Source of the DNA: Orychophragmus violaceus
Taxonomy: Eukaryota; Streptophyta; Magnoliopsida; Brassicales; Brassicaceae
Reading direction: 5' to 3'
Length of the DNA stretch: 64,000 nucleotides
Assembly (NCBI GenBank): GCA_030180135.1
Contig: CM058238.1
Location: 93,307,507-93,371,506, forward strand
Each line of letters opens with the position of its first letter. The stretch's first letter is position 1. The position numbers and the translations under genes were made by a program. Under the pieces are notes generated by a model. It saw only the letters and a list, made by a program, of their open reading frames with translations, had not been told where the DNA came from and did no database searches. Shown piece after piece: positions 34,860 to 47,740 of the stretch.

Positions 34860-37137
34860 CAATCGTCTCAAATGAAAACAAGTTTTTCATTTGGCCAAGC
34901 CACTGTGGTTCCTACTACATCAGCTATGAATTCAACATGAGAGTTTGGTCTGCACACTCGTGCACCATTAACTTTGGAAACTTCTACCCATACCTTAAAA
35001 GCATTGGAAGGTGAAAAATGATTTCAAACATTGAAGGCGGAAAGAATCTCTCCAACTGGCACATTTTTTCCATAATCTCTGATTCTAGTTTAAGTAGCTT
35101 TTCTAGATCAACAACGCGTTGGCACAGTCTGTTGAAATAATTGCAGATACGATTAACTGCAGTCCGAGGTCCTTTTGGTAGTAAACCTCTCAATGCCACA
35201 TGAAAAAGGTTTTGTAGTAGAACATGGTGATCATGTGACTTCATGCTGTCAATATTGGGAAGATCCAATGAGACACAGTTGGATATGTTGGCACAATACC
35301 CATCAGGACCTCTGAAGTTGGATAACTTCTGCAGAATTTTCTTTTTTCTTCCTTAGAAAGCTAATATGCAGTTGGAGGCAAGTAATTTTTCTTCCCACGA
35401 ATCTGTGTATGTAAGTTGCTTCTAATTCCCATGTCTTCCAAATATTTTATTGCTTTCAAACCATCCTTTGATTTCACACTATGCATCAGAATAAACAACA
35501 GTGCATCAGAGATATTCTTTTCCACGTGCATGACATCTATGTTATGCCTCAAAGGCATATCCTGCTATACATTGTAAAAATACTAATCAGAAACCAAATT
35601 AAAAACTAAATCACATAGTCAAATTCGGGTGTAAACAAATACTAACATTCCAGATTGACCTTTTTTCATCGCCACAGATTATTGTCTTCTTCATATTCCT
35701 CAGCTGAGATAACATCATAATCATCTGCTTCCATCCTTTTTCTCTTACCTTTCATATCTAAAGGTCTTCCAAATTCATTCCTAAAGTCTCTAAGACTTTC
35801 AAATGTTTCTGCTCCACTCTGAATCCTCTTTGAAGTACCAACCTCGAGTGTATTGTCAACTCACTCTTTTCTATGTCTGTAAGGATGACAATAAATGAGT
35901 CGCTTCTTGTTGCCCATATAGACATGCTTACGACTAAAATTTAACCACCTGTGAGGTGCATCCTTCCCACAGACATTACACGCTTGCTTTCCCTTCATTT
36001 TACATCCAGCTAATGACCCTAAATCTGGATAGTCTGTTATAATCCACAACAACATGGCTCTTAGAGTAAAACTCTCTCTACTGAAGGAATCATAAACTTC
36101 AATACCTTCTATCCACAAATCGTTTAGGTCCTCTATAAGTGGTTGTAGATAAACGTCAATGTTGTTGCTAGGTACGGTGGCCCATGTATCAACATAGTCA
36201 ACATGATATTCTCTGATTTATACATTGAGTTGGAGCCATGCTGTAGTTGACTAAAAGAACATGCCATGTGTTGTACTTGGTGTTCTGGATAGAGAACATA
36301 TTCATGCTATCAATAGAGAGTCCGAGTCTAAGGTTCTTGCTTCAGCAGCAAACTCCGGCCATTTATTGTTCACTTGAACCCAAGTCAAAGAATTCACTGG
36401 ATGTCGCATAGTACCATCCACAGTAGCATTGGTGAAGTGCCAACGAAAACCCTCTGCTAAACGCTTTGATCTAAACAACCTCCTAAATCTATCTTTTATT
36501 GGAAAATACTTAAGCACCTTAGCTGGAATCCCTTTCTTCTCCTTACATGTGTGCTTATCCCATTCTCATCTTGATTCACTACATCGTGGGCAGCTCACCA
36601 ATTCCTCATACTTATTCTGAAAGAGAATACAGTCATTTATGCAGGCGTGGATGACATCGTAGCCAAAACCAAATAGTTTCAAAAACTTCTTCTTCATATC
36701 AAGTACAATGGCATTTCTGCATCATCTAACTTCCTCCTAAGCTCAGCATCTTCTGGACGGTTACTACCCTCAAACTCTTCTTCATTTTGCTTATGTAATT
36801 GTTGATTGCCTTCACTTGTCATCAAAGATGTCCTTAGCAACTCATAAGCCTCATATTCATATGTGTGAGCATCACTTATCTTATCATCCCTCGTATGACC
36901 ATGTTTATTCCAATACTTACATCTCATGTACTTCTGATAAATCCCTCTGATCACTAGATGCTCAAGAATTGTCTCAGTTGATTGATGGCAGACATTACGA
37001 CAATCGATACAAGGACAAAATATTTCAGCTGGATGACCCAAACGTCTTGCTGAATCAGACATAAAGTCAGATGATCCTTGATCATACTCAAGGCTATTCT
37101 TGTTGATAGAAAGCAAGAAATATAATTTCAGAACCAT
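34860..37137 (-). pseudogene. CACTA transposase (TNP2/TNPD-like) pseudogene
   Basis: Minus-strand pieces in the family order. N-terminal transposase-associated domain 36694-37137 (FCPCIDCRN zinc-like motif, TETILEHLVIRG). 36302-36517 gives KYFPIKDRFRRLF, the MRHPVNSLTW box and WPEFAAEART. 35861-36118 gives VYDSFSRESFTLRAMLLW, LAGCKMKGKQACNVCGK and FSRKHVYMGNKKRL. 35361-35558 gives LRHNIDVMHVEKN, KSKDGLKA and DMGIRS. 34984-35268 gives MKSHDHHVLLQNL, LLPKGPRTAV and CQLERFFPPSMF (DUF4218-like). 34860-34985 adds a VAWPNEK segment like En/Spm-type C-termini. Stops and frame changes lie between pieces. The normal product binds the CACTA ends and cuts out the element. Confidence 0.88.
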
Positions 37138-40100
37138 AAATCATGAAATTAACTCAGTAAAGATGTTTGAAAACAGTCAAGATAGTACATTGGTAACCAG
37201 ACCCAAGCTTTATCCATGTTACAAAAGCTCCGACCAAAATGCACATACAAGTAATTACCAGAGACTGCCACTTTAAGCCACAACAACAACACAAAACTTT
37301 ATCTGATAGAAGAACACAGTTTGAGTGATTTTACCTGATAAAGTGTCTTCTCTTATGGTTAACCGAGCTACAAAAAAAAAGCAAAGGTATCAATCGATTA
37401 AACTCACAAAATTTTTTTAAGTTAAACAAGATTTACTCGAAACAGTTCAACATGCAACATAACAAGCAATAGTATAAATCGATTCAACATGCAACATTCA
37501 ACACTATTACCTTTAGCAGAAGTAGATAAACAAGATCTCAGACGAAACCTTCCTGCAAAAGAGTAAACACAACTGAGATGAATCAATTCAACATGCATTA
37601 ACACTAAGTCACTACAAGTCAAGTGGTAAAACGATTTGTTCACTTGAACCCAAGTCAAAGAATTCACTGGATGTCGCATAGTACCATCCACAGTAGCATT
37701 GGTGAAGTGACAACGAAAATCCTCTGCTAAACGCTTTGATCTAAACAACCTCCTAAATCTATCTTTTATTGGAAAATACTTAAGCACCTTAGCTGGAATC
37801 CCTTTCTTCTCCTTACATGTGTGCTTATCCCATTCTCATCTTGATTCACTACATCGTGGGCAGCTCACCAATTCCTCATACTGATTCTGAAAGAGAATAC
37901 AGTCATTTATGCAGGCGTGGATGACATCGTAGCCAAAACCAAATAGTTTCAAAAACTTCTTCTTCATGTCGAGTACAATGGCGTTTCTGCATCATCTAAC
38001 TTCCTCCTAAGCTCAGCATCTTCTGGACGGTTACTACCCTCAAACTCTTCTTCATTTTGCTTATGTGATTGTTGATTGCCTTCACTTGTCATAAAAGATG
38101 TCCTTAGCAACTCATAAGCCTCATATTCCTATGTGTGAGCATCACTTGTCTTATCATCTCTCGTATGACCATGTTTATTCCAATACTTACATCTCATGTA
38201 CTTCTGATACATCCCTCTGATCACTAGATGCTCAAGAATTGTCTCAGTTGATTGATGGCAGACATTACGACAATCAATACAAGGACAAAATATTTCAGCT
38301 GGATGACCCAAACGTCTTGCTGAATCAGACATAAAGTCAGATGATCCTTGATCATACTCAAGGCTATTCTTGTTGATAGAAAGAAAGAAATATAATTTCA
38401 GAACCATAAATCATGAAATTAACTCAGTAAAGATGTTTGAAAACAGTCAAGATAGTACATTGGTAACCAGACCCAAGCTTTATCCATGTTACAAAAGCTC
38501 CGACCAAAATGCACATACAAGTAATTACCAGAGACTGCCACTTTAAGCCACAACAACAACACAAAACTTTATCTGTTAGAAGAACACAATTTGAGAGATT
38601 TTACCTGATAAAGTGTCTTCTCTTATGGTTAACCGAGCTACAAAAAAAAAGCAAAGATATCAATCGATTAAACTCACCAAAAAAATTTAAGTTAAACAAG
38701 ATTTACTCGAAACAGTTCAACATGCAACATAACAAGCAATAGTATAAATCGATTCAACATGCAACATTCAACACTATTACCTTTAGCAGAAGTAGATAAA
38801 CAAGATCTCAGACGAAACATTCCTGCAAAAGAGTAAACACAACTGAGATGAATCAATTCAACATGCATTAACACTAAGTCACTACAAGTCAAGTGGTAAA
38901 ACGATTTGTTCACTTGAACCCAAGTCAAAGAATTCACTGGATGTCGCATAGTACCATCCACAGTAGCATTGGTGAAGTGACAACGAAAATCCTCTGCTAA
39001 ACGCTTTGATCTAAACAACCTCCTAAATCTATCTTTTATTGGAAAATACTTAAGCACCTTAGCTGGAATCCCTTTCTTCTCCTTACATGTGTGCTTATCC
39101 CATTCTCATCTTGATTCACTACATCGTGGGCAGCTCACCAATTCCTCATACTGATTCTGAAAGAGAATACAGTCATTTATGCAGGCGTGGATGACATCGT
39201 AGCCAAAACCAAATAGTTTCAAAAACTTCTTCTTCATGTCGAGTACAATGGCGTTTCTGCATCATCTAACTTCCTCCTAAGCTCAGCATCTTCTGGACGG
39301 TTACTACCCTCAAACTCTTCTTCATTTTGCTTATGTGATTGTTGATTGCCTTCACTTGTCATAAAAGATGTCCTTAGCAACTCATAAGCCTCATATTCCT
39401 ATGTGTGAGCATCAATTGTCTTATCATCCCTCGTATGACCATGTTTATTCCAATACTTACATCTCATGTACTTCTGATACATCCCTCTGATCACTAGATG
39501 CTCAAGAATTGTCTCAGTTGATTGATGGCAGACATTACGACAATCAATACAAGGACAAAATATTTCAGCTGGATGACCCAAACGTCTTGCTGAATCAGAC
39601 ATAAAGTCAGATGATCCTTGATCATACTCAAGGCTATTCTTGTTGATAGAAAGCAAGAAATATAATTTCAGAACCATAAATCATGAAATTAGCTCAGTAA
39701 AGATGTTTGAAAACAGTCAAGATAGTACATTGGTAACCAGACCCAAGCTTTATCCATGTTACAAAAGCTCCGACCAAAATACACATACAAGTAATTACCA
39801 GAGACTGCCACTTTAAGCCACAACAACAACACAAAACTTTATCTGTTAGAAGAACACAATTTGAGTGATTTTACCTGATAAAGTGTCTTCTCTTATGGTT
39901 AACCGAGCTACAAAAAAAAGCAAAGATATCAATCGATTAAACTCACCAAAAAAATTTAAGTTAAACAAGATTTACTCGAAACAGTTCAACATGCAACATA
40001 ACAAGCAATAGTATAAATCGATTCAACATGCAACATTCAACACTATTACCTTTAGCAGAAGTAGATAAACAAGATCTCAGACGAAACCTTCCTGCAAAAG

Positions 40101-43100
40101 AGTAAACACAACTGAGATGAATCAATTCAACATGCATTAACACTAAGTCACTACAAGTCAAGTGGTAAAACGATTTGTTCACTTGAACCCAAGTCAAAGA
40201 ATTCACTGGATGTCGCATAGTACCATCCACAGTAGCATTGGTGAAGTGACAACGAAAATCCTCTGCTAAACGCTTTGATCTAAACAACCTCCTAAATCTA
40301 TCTTTTATTGGAAAATACTTAAGCACCTTAGCTGGAATCCCTTTCTTCTCCTTACATGTGTGCTTATCCCATTCTCATCTTGATTCACTACATCGTGGGC
40401 AGCTCACCAATTCCTCATACTGATTCTGAAAGAGAATACAGTCATTTATGCAGGCGTGGATGACATCGTAGCCAAAACCAAATAGTTTCAAAAACTTCTT
40501 CTTCATGTCGAGTACAATGGCGTTTCTGCATCATCTAACTTCCTCCTAAGCTCAGCATCTTCTGGACGGTTACTACCCTCAAACTCTTCTTCATTTTGCT
40601 TATGTGATTGTTGATTGCCTTCACTTGTCATAAAAGATGTCCTTAGCAACTCATAAGCCTCATATTCCTATGTGTGAGCATCACTTGTCTTATCATCTCT
40701 CGTATGACCATGTTTATTCCAATACTTACATCTCATGTACTTCTGATACATCCCTCTGATCACTAGATGCTCAAGAATTGTCTCAGTTGATTGATGGCAG
40801 ACATTACGACAATCAATACAAGGACAAAATATTTCAGCTGGATGACCCAAACGTCTTGCTGAATCAGACATAAAGTCAGATGATCCTTGATCATACTCAA
40901 GGCTATTCTTGTTGATAGAAAGAAAGAAATATAATTTCAGAACCATAAATCATGAAATTAACTCAGTAAAGATGTTTGAAAACAGTCAAGATAGTACATT
41001 GGTAACCAGACCCAAGCTTTATCCATGTTACAAAAGCTCCGACCAAAATGCACATACAAGTAATTACCAGAGACTGCCACTTTAAGCCACAACAACAACA
41101 CAAAACTTTATCTGTTAGAAGAACACAATTTGAGTGATTTTACCTGATAAAGTGTCTTCTCTTATGGTTAACCGAGCTACAAAAAAAAAGCAAAGATATC
41201 AATCGATTAAACTCACCAAAAAAATTTAAGTTAAACAAGATTTACTCGAAACAGTTCAACATGCAACATAACAAGCAATAGTATAAATCGATTCAACATG
41301 CAACATTCAACACTATTACCTTTAGCAGAAGTAGATAAACAAGATCTCAGACGAAACATTCCTGCAAAAGAGTAAACACAACTGAGATGAATCAATTCAC
41401 CATGCATTAACACTAAGTCACTACAAGTCAAGTGGTAAAACGATTTGTTCACTTGAACCCAAGTCAAAGAATTCACTGGATGTCGCATAGTACCATCCAC
41501 AGTAGCATTGGTGAAGTGACAACGAAAATCCTCTGCTAAACGCTTTGATCTAAACAACCTCCTAAATCTATCTTTTATTGGAAAATACTTAAGCACCTTA
41601 GCTGGAATCCCTTTCTTCTCCTTACATGTGTGCTTATCCCATTCTCATCTTGATTCACTACATCGTGGGCAGCTCACCAATTCCTCATACTGATTCTGAA
41701 AGAGAATACAGTCATTTATGCAGGCGTGGATGACATCGTAGCCAAAACCAAATAGTTTCAAAAACTTCTTCTTCATGTCGAGTACAATGGCGTTTCTGCA
41801 TCATCTAACTTCCTCCTAAGCTCAGCATCTTCTGGACGGTTACTACCCTCAAACTCTTCTTCATTTTGCTTATGTGATTGTTGATTGCCTTCACTTGTCA
41901 TAAAAGATGTCCTTAGCAACTCATAAGCCTCATATTCCTATGTGTGAGCATCAATTGTCTTATCATCCCTCGTATGACCATGTTTATTCCAATACTTACA
42001 TCTCATGTACTTCTGATACATCCCTCTGATCACTAGATGCTCAAGAATTGTCTCAGTTGATTGATGGCAGACATTACGACAATCAATACAAGGACAAAAT
42101 ATTTCAGCTGGATGACCCAAACGTCTTGCTGAATCAGACATAAAGTCAGATGATCCTTGATCATACTCAAGGCTATTCTTGTTGATAGAAAGCAAGAAAT
42201 ATAATTTCAGAACCATAAATCATGAAATTAGCTCAGTAAAGATGTTTGAAAACAGTCAAGATAGTACATTGGTAACCAGACCCAAGCTTTATCCATGTTA
42301 CAAAAGCTCCGACCAAAATACACATACAAGTAATTACCAGAGACTGCCACTTTAAGCCACAACAACAACACAAAACTTTATCTGTTAGAAGAACACAATT
42401 TGAGTGATTTTACCTGATAAAGTGTCTTCTCTTATGGTTAACCGAGCTACAAAAAAAAGCAAAGATATCAATCGATTAAACTCACCAAAAAGATTTAAGT
42501 TAAACAAGATTTACTCGAAACAGTTCAACATGCAACATAACAAGCAATAGTATAAATCGATTCAACATGCAACATTCAACACTATTACCTTTAGCAGAAG
42601 TAGATAAACAAGATCTCAGACGAAACCTTCCTGCAAAAGAGTAAACACAACTGAGATGAATCAATTCAACATGCATTAACACTAAGTCACTACAAGTCAA
42701 GTGGTAAAACGATTTGTTCACTTGAACCCAAGTCAAAGAATTCACTGGATGTCGCATAGTACCATCCACAGTAGCATTGGTGAAGTGACAACGAAAATCC
42801 TCTGCTAAACGCTTTGATCTAAACAACCTCCTAAATCTATCTTTTATTGGAAAATACTTAAGCACCTTAGCTGGAATCCCTTTCTTCTCCTTACATGTGT
42901 GCTTATCCCATTCTCATCTTGATTCACTACATCGTGGGCAGCTCACCAATTCCTCATACTGATTCTGAAAGAGAATACAGTCATTTATGCAGGCGTGGAT
43001 GACATCGTAGCCAAAACCAAATAGTTTCAAAAACTTCTTCTTCATGTCGAGTACAATGGCGTTTCTGCATCATCTAACTTCCTCCTAAGCTCAGCATCTT

Positions 43101-44810
43101 CTGGACGGTTACTACCCTCAAACTCTTCTTCATTTTGCTTATGTGATTGTTGATTGCCTTCACTTGTCATAAAAGATGTCCTTAGCAACTCATAAGCCTC
43201 ATATTCCTATGTGTGAGCATCACTTGTCTTATCATCTCTCGTATGACCATGTTTATTCCAATACTTACATCTCATGTACTTCTGATACATCCCTCTGATC
43301 ACTAGATGCTCAAGAATTGTCTCAGTTGATTGATGGCAGACATTACGACAATCAATACAAGGACAAAATATTTCAGCTGGATGACCCAAACGTCTTGCTG
43401 AATCAGACATAAAGTCAGATGATCCTTGATCATACTCAAGGCTATTCTTGTTGATAGAAAGAAAGAAATATAATTTCAGAACCATAAATCATGAAATTAA
43501 CTCAGTAAAGATGTTTGAAAACAGTCAAGATAGTACATTGGTAACCAGACCCAAGCTTTATCCATGTTACAAAAGCTCCGACCAAAATGCACATACAAGT
43601 AATTACCAGAGACTGCCACTTTAAGCCACAACAACAACACAAAACTTTATCTGTTAGAAGAACACAATTTGAGTGATTTTACCTGATAAAGTGTCTTCTC
43701 TTATGGTTAACCGAGCTACAAAAAAAAAGCAAAGATATCAATCGATTAAACTCACCAAAAAAATTTAAGTTAAACAAGATTTACTCGAAACAGTTCAACA
43801 TGCAACATAACAAGCAATAGTATAAATCGATTCAACATGCAACATTCAACACTATTACCTTTAGCAGAAGTAGATAAACAAGATCTCAGACGAAACATTC
43901 CTGCAAAAGAGTAAACACAACTGAGATGAATCAATTCAACATGCATTAACACTAAGTCACTACAAGTCAAGTGGTAAAACGATTTGTTCACTTGAACCCA
44001 AGTCAAAGAATTCACTGGATGTCGCATAGTACCATCCACAGTAGCATTGGTGAAGTGACAACGAAAATCCTCTGCTAAACGCTTTGATCTAAACAACCTC
44101 CTAAATCTATCTTTTATTGGAAAATACTTAAGCACCTTAGCTGGAATCCCTTTCTTCTCCTTACATGTGTGCTTATCCCATTCTCATCTTGATTCACTAC
44201 ATCGTGGGCAGCTCACCAATTCCTCATACTGATTCTGAAAGAGAATACAGTCATTTATGCAGGCGTGGATGACATCGTAGCCAAAACCAAATAGTTTCAA
44301 AAACTTCTTCTTCATGTCGAGTACAATGGCGTTTCTGCATCATCTAACTTCCTCCTAAGCTCAGCATCTTCTGGACGGTTACTACCCTCAAACTCTTCTT
44401 CATTTTGCTTATGTGATTGTTGATTGCCTTCACTTGTCATAAAAGATGTCCTTAGCAACTCATAAGCCTCATATTCCTATGTGTGAGCATCAATTGTCTT
44501 ATCATCCCTCGTATGACCATGTTTATTCCAATACTTACATCTCATGTACTTCTGATACATCCCTCTGATCACTAGATGCTCAAGAATTGTCTCAGTTGAT
44601 TGATGACAGACATTACGACAATCAATACAAGGACAAAATATTTCAGCTGGATGACCCAAACGTCTTGCTGAATCAGACATAAAGTCAGATGATCCTTGTT
44701 CATACTCAAGGCTATTCTTGTTGATAGAAAGCAAGAAATATAATTTCAGAACCATAAATCATGAAATTAACTCAGTAAAGATGTTTGAAAACAGTCAATA
44801 TAGTACATTG
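36368..44810 (-). repeat. Tandem array of a 1270-bp unit from the CACTA 5' region, 6.65 copies
   Basis: Units: 36368-37637, 37638-38907, 38908-40176, 40177-41446, 41447-42715, 42716-43985, 43986-44810 (partial). Each unit starts GTTCACTTGAACCC. On the minus strand it holds the element leader, the N-terminal transposase domain and the KYFPIKDRFRRLF segment. Unit 1 is the one joined to the rest of the transposase; units 2-7 share a stop (TAG for TAT) in the HTYEYE segment. Units 2, 4, 6 share one set of variants and 3, 5, 7 another, so the true repeat step is 2539 bp. The 1269/1270 difference follows the length of an A run. Confidence 0.97.
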
Positions 44811-45083
44811 CAATTCTTCGAAAGTTGTCTTCAACTCGCGCATATGATTCTGTCGCGCTCAGTGTCGACCGACACCATGGTGGGTGTCGGTCGACATCCA
44901 CAAGTGGTCGAGACACCAACTTCAGCTCGTTGCACAAATCGCCAGAAACGTCCTATAATCCCACTCTTTGCTCCAAACGCAAGCCTACCTATAGAAGACT
45001 CAATAGCCTCAAAAAACCAGGTTAAAGACTCAATATACACAACTATATCATGGTTGAAAACCTAGAAAAACCATGATATATCA
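44811..45083 (-). repeat. G1 3' LTR, truncated (U3 part only)
   Basis: Matches 63037-63310 (both contain GTGTCGACCGACACC and GGTGTCGGTCGACAT). Ends CCATGATATATCA, followed by ACTCCCCCACACTTA, the reversed polypurine tract. Broken at the CACTA array. Confidence 0.88.
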
Positions 45084-46492
45084 ACTCCCCCACACTTAGC
45101 TCTTGCTTGCCCTCATGCAAGTAAAGAACCAAAGTATAAGAAAGAGGTTTGAAAACACAGAAACTCATTTCGTCCTAGGAACTTTTGCATTCACATTTAC
45201 TTAGTAAAACAATGAAAACTTTTCTGCAGAGCTCAAGACCACAATGTACTTCCCCCACACTTAGCAACTGTCCCAAGTAAACTCCACAATCAAGTTATGA
45301 TATTCAAGTTCACCACACTAACATCTGTATACAATTAGGTGCGGTCTCACAGAGGGAGTATCGATCAGAGGACACATGGACTCAACTCATTCAATTCCTT
45401 ACCACCAAACTGTCGGTTTCTGGTTCCGTTCTTTTCCCTTTCTCCCTTAGCACTGATTTTTCGCCACTGGGTATCATTTTTTTTTTCTATCAGTGCTCTT
45501 CCCTTTCACTTGGGGTCTAACTTTGGGTCTTTCCATGGATACACAAGAGGTAATAGGGGTCTCTACCACTCCCGTGACCACTTCGAAGCTACTAGCTTAT
45601 CCTCATTTCTTATTTATCTTTTTTTTTTTTTTACTTTCAAGGGAGGGGAAAATCAGAAACCATACTAAAACAGGATCACAGGCTGTGTCAAGTACATCAG
45701 AGGAATCCGATCCAGAGATACAAAACCCCTAAGTAAGAAAATAAAGTCAGGTTTAGAGATGAGGCTAGTGATGGATCCTCCGAATACCTGGTTAGATATG
45801 GGTGTCCTTGGTAAGCTGATCTGTGCGGGGTTTTCTAATAGTCATAGAGCTCCTGCAAGTCTGTCCAATGGTCACTTAGTTCCTGTTCCAGCGAAAAATT
45901 TCCTCGAAAAATCATAGTTTCATACACATTTTGACTCAATAAAACCAATTTGAAAACAAGTGAAGGGACTGACTCTAAGAAAACGAAACACAATGTCAGT
46001 AGCTACCTCCCCCACACTTAGACTGCACTGTCCCCAGTGTAATCGTAGCATGAGATCGGAAGAACAAGGTATAAGTAACCAAGAACTTGGAAAACATAAA
46101 CCTTACCTGTGGTCGCAGTCGATGTCGACCGACACCCAGCCAATGTCAGACGACATAAGGCTTTGGTCGACATCGCTGTGCTCCTAATCGAGCATGATCG
46201 ATTTCCATCCGTATTTTCGAGTCTGGTGTCGACCGACACTGCTGTCTGCAAACCTGTTATGTACGATTCTGATACACAAAAACCAGAAAAATCAAAAGAC
46301 ACAAGGACAAAGACCAAAAAGAAAACTAACCTACAGTGGGTTGCCTCCCACTCAATGCTTGTTTTAAGTCGTTAGCTTGACTTTGATGGGAGATTAGACT
46401 CCCGGTTGTTTTGACAGAGGCTGTGAGTGCCTATGCGAAAGTCTACTCATCCATGGCGGAGAGTAAGCAGTGTCAGCGTGAGATCGTCCAAG
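45084..46492 (-). other. G1 3' region between ORF and LTR
   Basis: No gene. Shares segments with 51020-52391 (G2) and 59117-60471 (G3): repeated AAGTGTGGGGGAG-type tracts (reversed here at 45084, 45250 and 46007), a long T run near 45620, CACTGTCCCCAGTG near 46027, and the hairpin AGTGGGTTGCCTCCCACT at 46335-46352. The gag-ORF C-terminal codons reach to about 46430-46497. Confidence 0.75.
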
Positions 46493-46497
46493 GAACG

Positions 46498-47626
46498 TGA
46501 TATACCATGGATTTTAGGGTTTTTAACCATGGTATATGTGTCTTTTATCGAGTCTTTTACTATGGTTTAGAGTCTTTTCAGGTGTTTATTAGGTACAAGC
46601 ACATTTGGAGCATATTTGGTGATTATGGCACTTTCTGGAGCTAATTAGAGTATTTGGCCGAGAGATAGACTTCACTGTCAATATTTCAGAGCTGCAACGA
46701 TCGACACACTTGTGGCATCGATCGTTGCACATGCGAGATGGGCCAAACGACGGTTTAATGAAGAATAATGAAATTGCAGTTTTGCCCAGAAGTTTCTGAT
46801 ATTTACAAAGTGACACAATTCGTGTTTTAGGTTATAAATAGAGTTTTTAAGCCATTGTTTAGGCTACGTTTTGACAGACACTTTTCTTAAGAGACTTGAT
46901 TTCGAACCCCTGTTGATTATTCTGTTTAATGATATTTGGTTTTCTACTTATGATATTTTCTGTCTCGATGAATATGTCTGAGTAGTTTACCTGTTAGGTT
47001 GAAGGATTCTCATTAAGGATTTCAGAGAATTATAGTTTAATTAATCTGTAGAGATTCATATCTGCTAGTTCTTTATTTAGGTTGTTCTTAATGCTTAATC
47101 TGAAGTAGCTAACCAGAATTATGATGTTAGGTTGATTAATGCAGCGGAAGTTGGTTAATTTGGCTAGAAAGAACCTAGATAAGCAATTAAACTTTTCGCA
47201 AACGGAAGTTTGGTTTAGGATAATTGTGAACATATCAAACTTGGAATTAAGGCTGGTTTAATCTGTTAGTTCTCGCAAACGAAAGTTTGGTTTGCTGCAC
47301 TTAGACTTAGAGAATTATCGCAAAAGAATTTGGTTAATTCTATATCCGTGTTTGAGTTCTAGAACAATTATTGATTAAATCTCGATAGATTGATTGCTTG
47401 CGTTCCTGATTTCCTGAGAACTCCTGAAACCTAATGCTTCGCCTTCTTGCTTACAAACTCACTTGATTTGCCTGTTATTTCGTTTATTGTTTTCACACCT
47501 GCTTCGCTTAATTAAATCTGAACTACTAATAATCTATTGTGTGACTGAGAGTCCTTGTGGGATTTGATACCTTATATACTACGATTGCATCAACTGTGCA
47601 CTTGCAGTAGAATAGGGATAAAACTA
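46498..47626 (+). repeat. 5' LTR of G2, lacking its last 9 bp
   Basis: Similarity to the 3' LTR stops at GGATAAAACTA (47626), where the 3' LTR continues CACCTATCA. Motif cores at 46698 and 46719 (21 bp). TATA-like TTATAAATAG near 46832. Confidence 0.88.
46832..46841 (+). promoter_or_regulatory. TATA-like box in G2 5' LTR
   Basis: TTATAAATAG, in the same place in the 3' LTR (52724-52733). Probably the LTR promoter; transcription start not determinable. Confidence 0.5.
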
Positions 47627-47740
47627 AGCATTCTTTTTAATTTTCTTGTTTACTCACGTTTTTGATTTTTGGGATTGCAGGGATTCACATTGCATCGATC
47701 GTTGCCTTCTTGCATCGATCGACACAAGGCGAGAACAGCG

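Larger units (their letters stand above)
34366..44810 (-). mobile_element. CACTA (En/Spm-type) transposon with internal tandem array, 5' end lost
   Basis: The left end CACTACAA at 34366 fits the CACTA terminal inverted repeat, followed by subterminal AACG-type repeats (AATAACGCT, CTAACGATA, ATAACGGA) to about 34620. A TNP2-like transposase relic reads on the minus strand (34860-37137). The 5' side is a tandem array (36368-44810) that ends abruptly against an Athila LTR, so the other terminus is missing and target duplication cannot be tested. Confidence 0.7.

Noticed and set aside
37422..44135. Repeated 121- and 92-codon frames as a tandem gene family
   Set aside because: They are truncated pieces of CACTA transposase plus leader in each array unit, closed by shared stops.
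36368..44810. CRISPR-like array or nuclear satellite of unknown origin
   Set aside because: Unit is 1270 bp, contains transposase coding DNA and is continuous with a CACTA element; no short repeat-spacer pattern.
47669..47740. Extending G2 ORF A upstream to 47669
   Set aside because: The upstream frame has no ATG; the first ATG is at 47741, so I used that.
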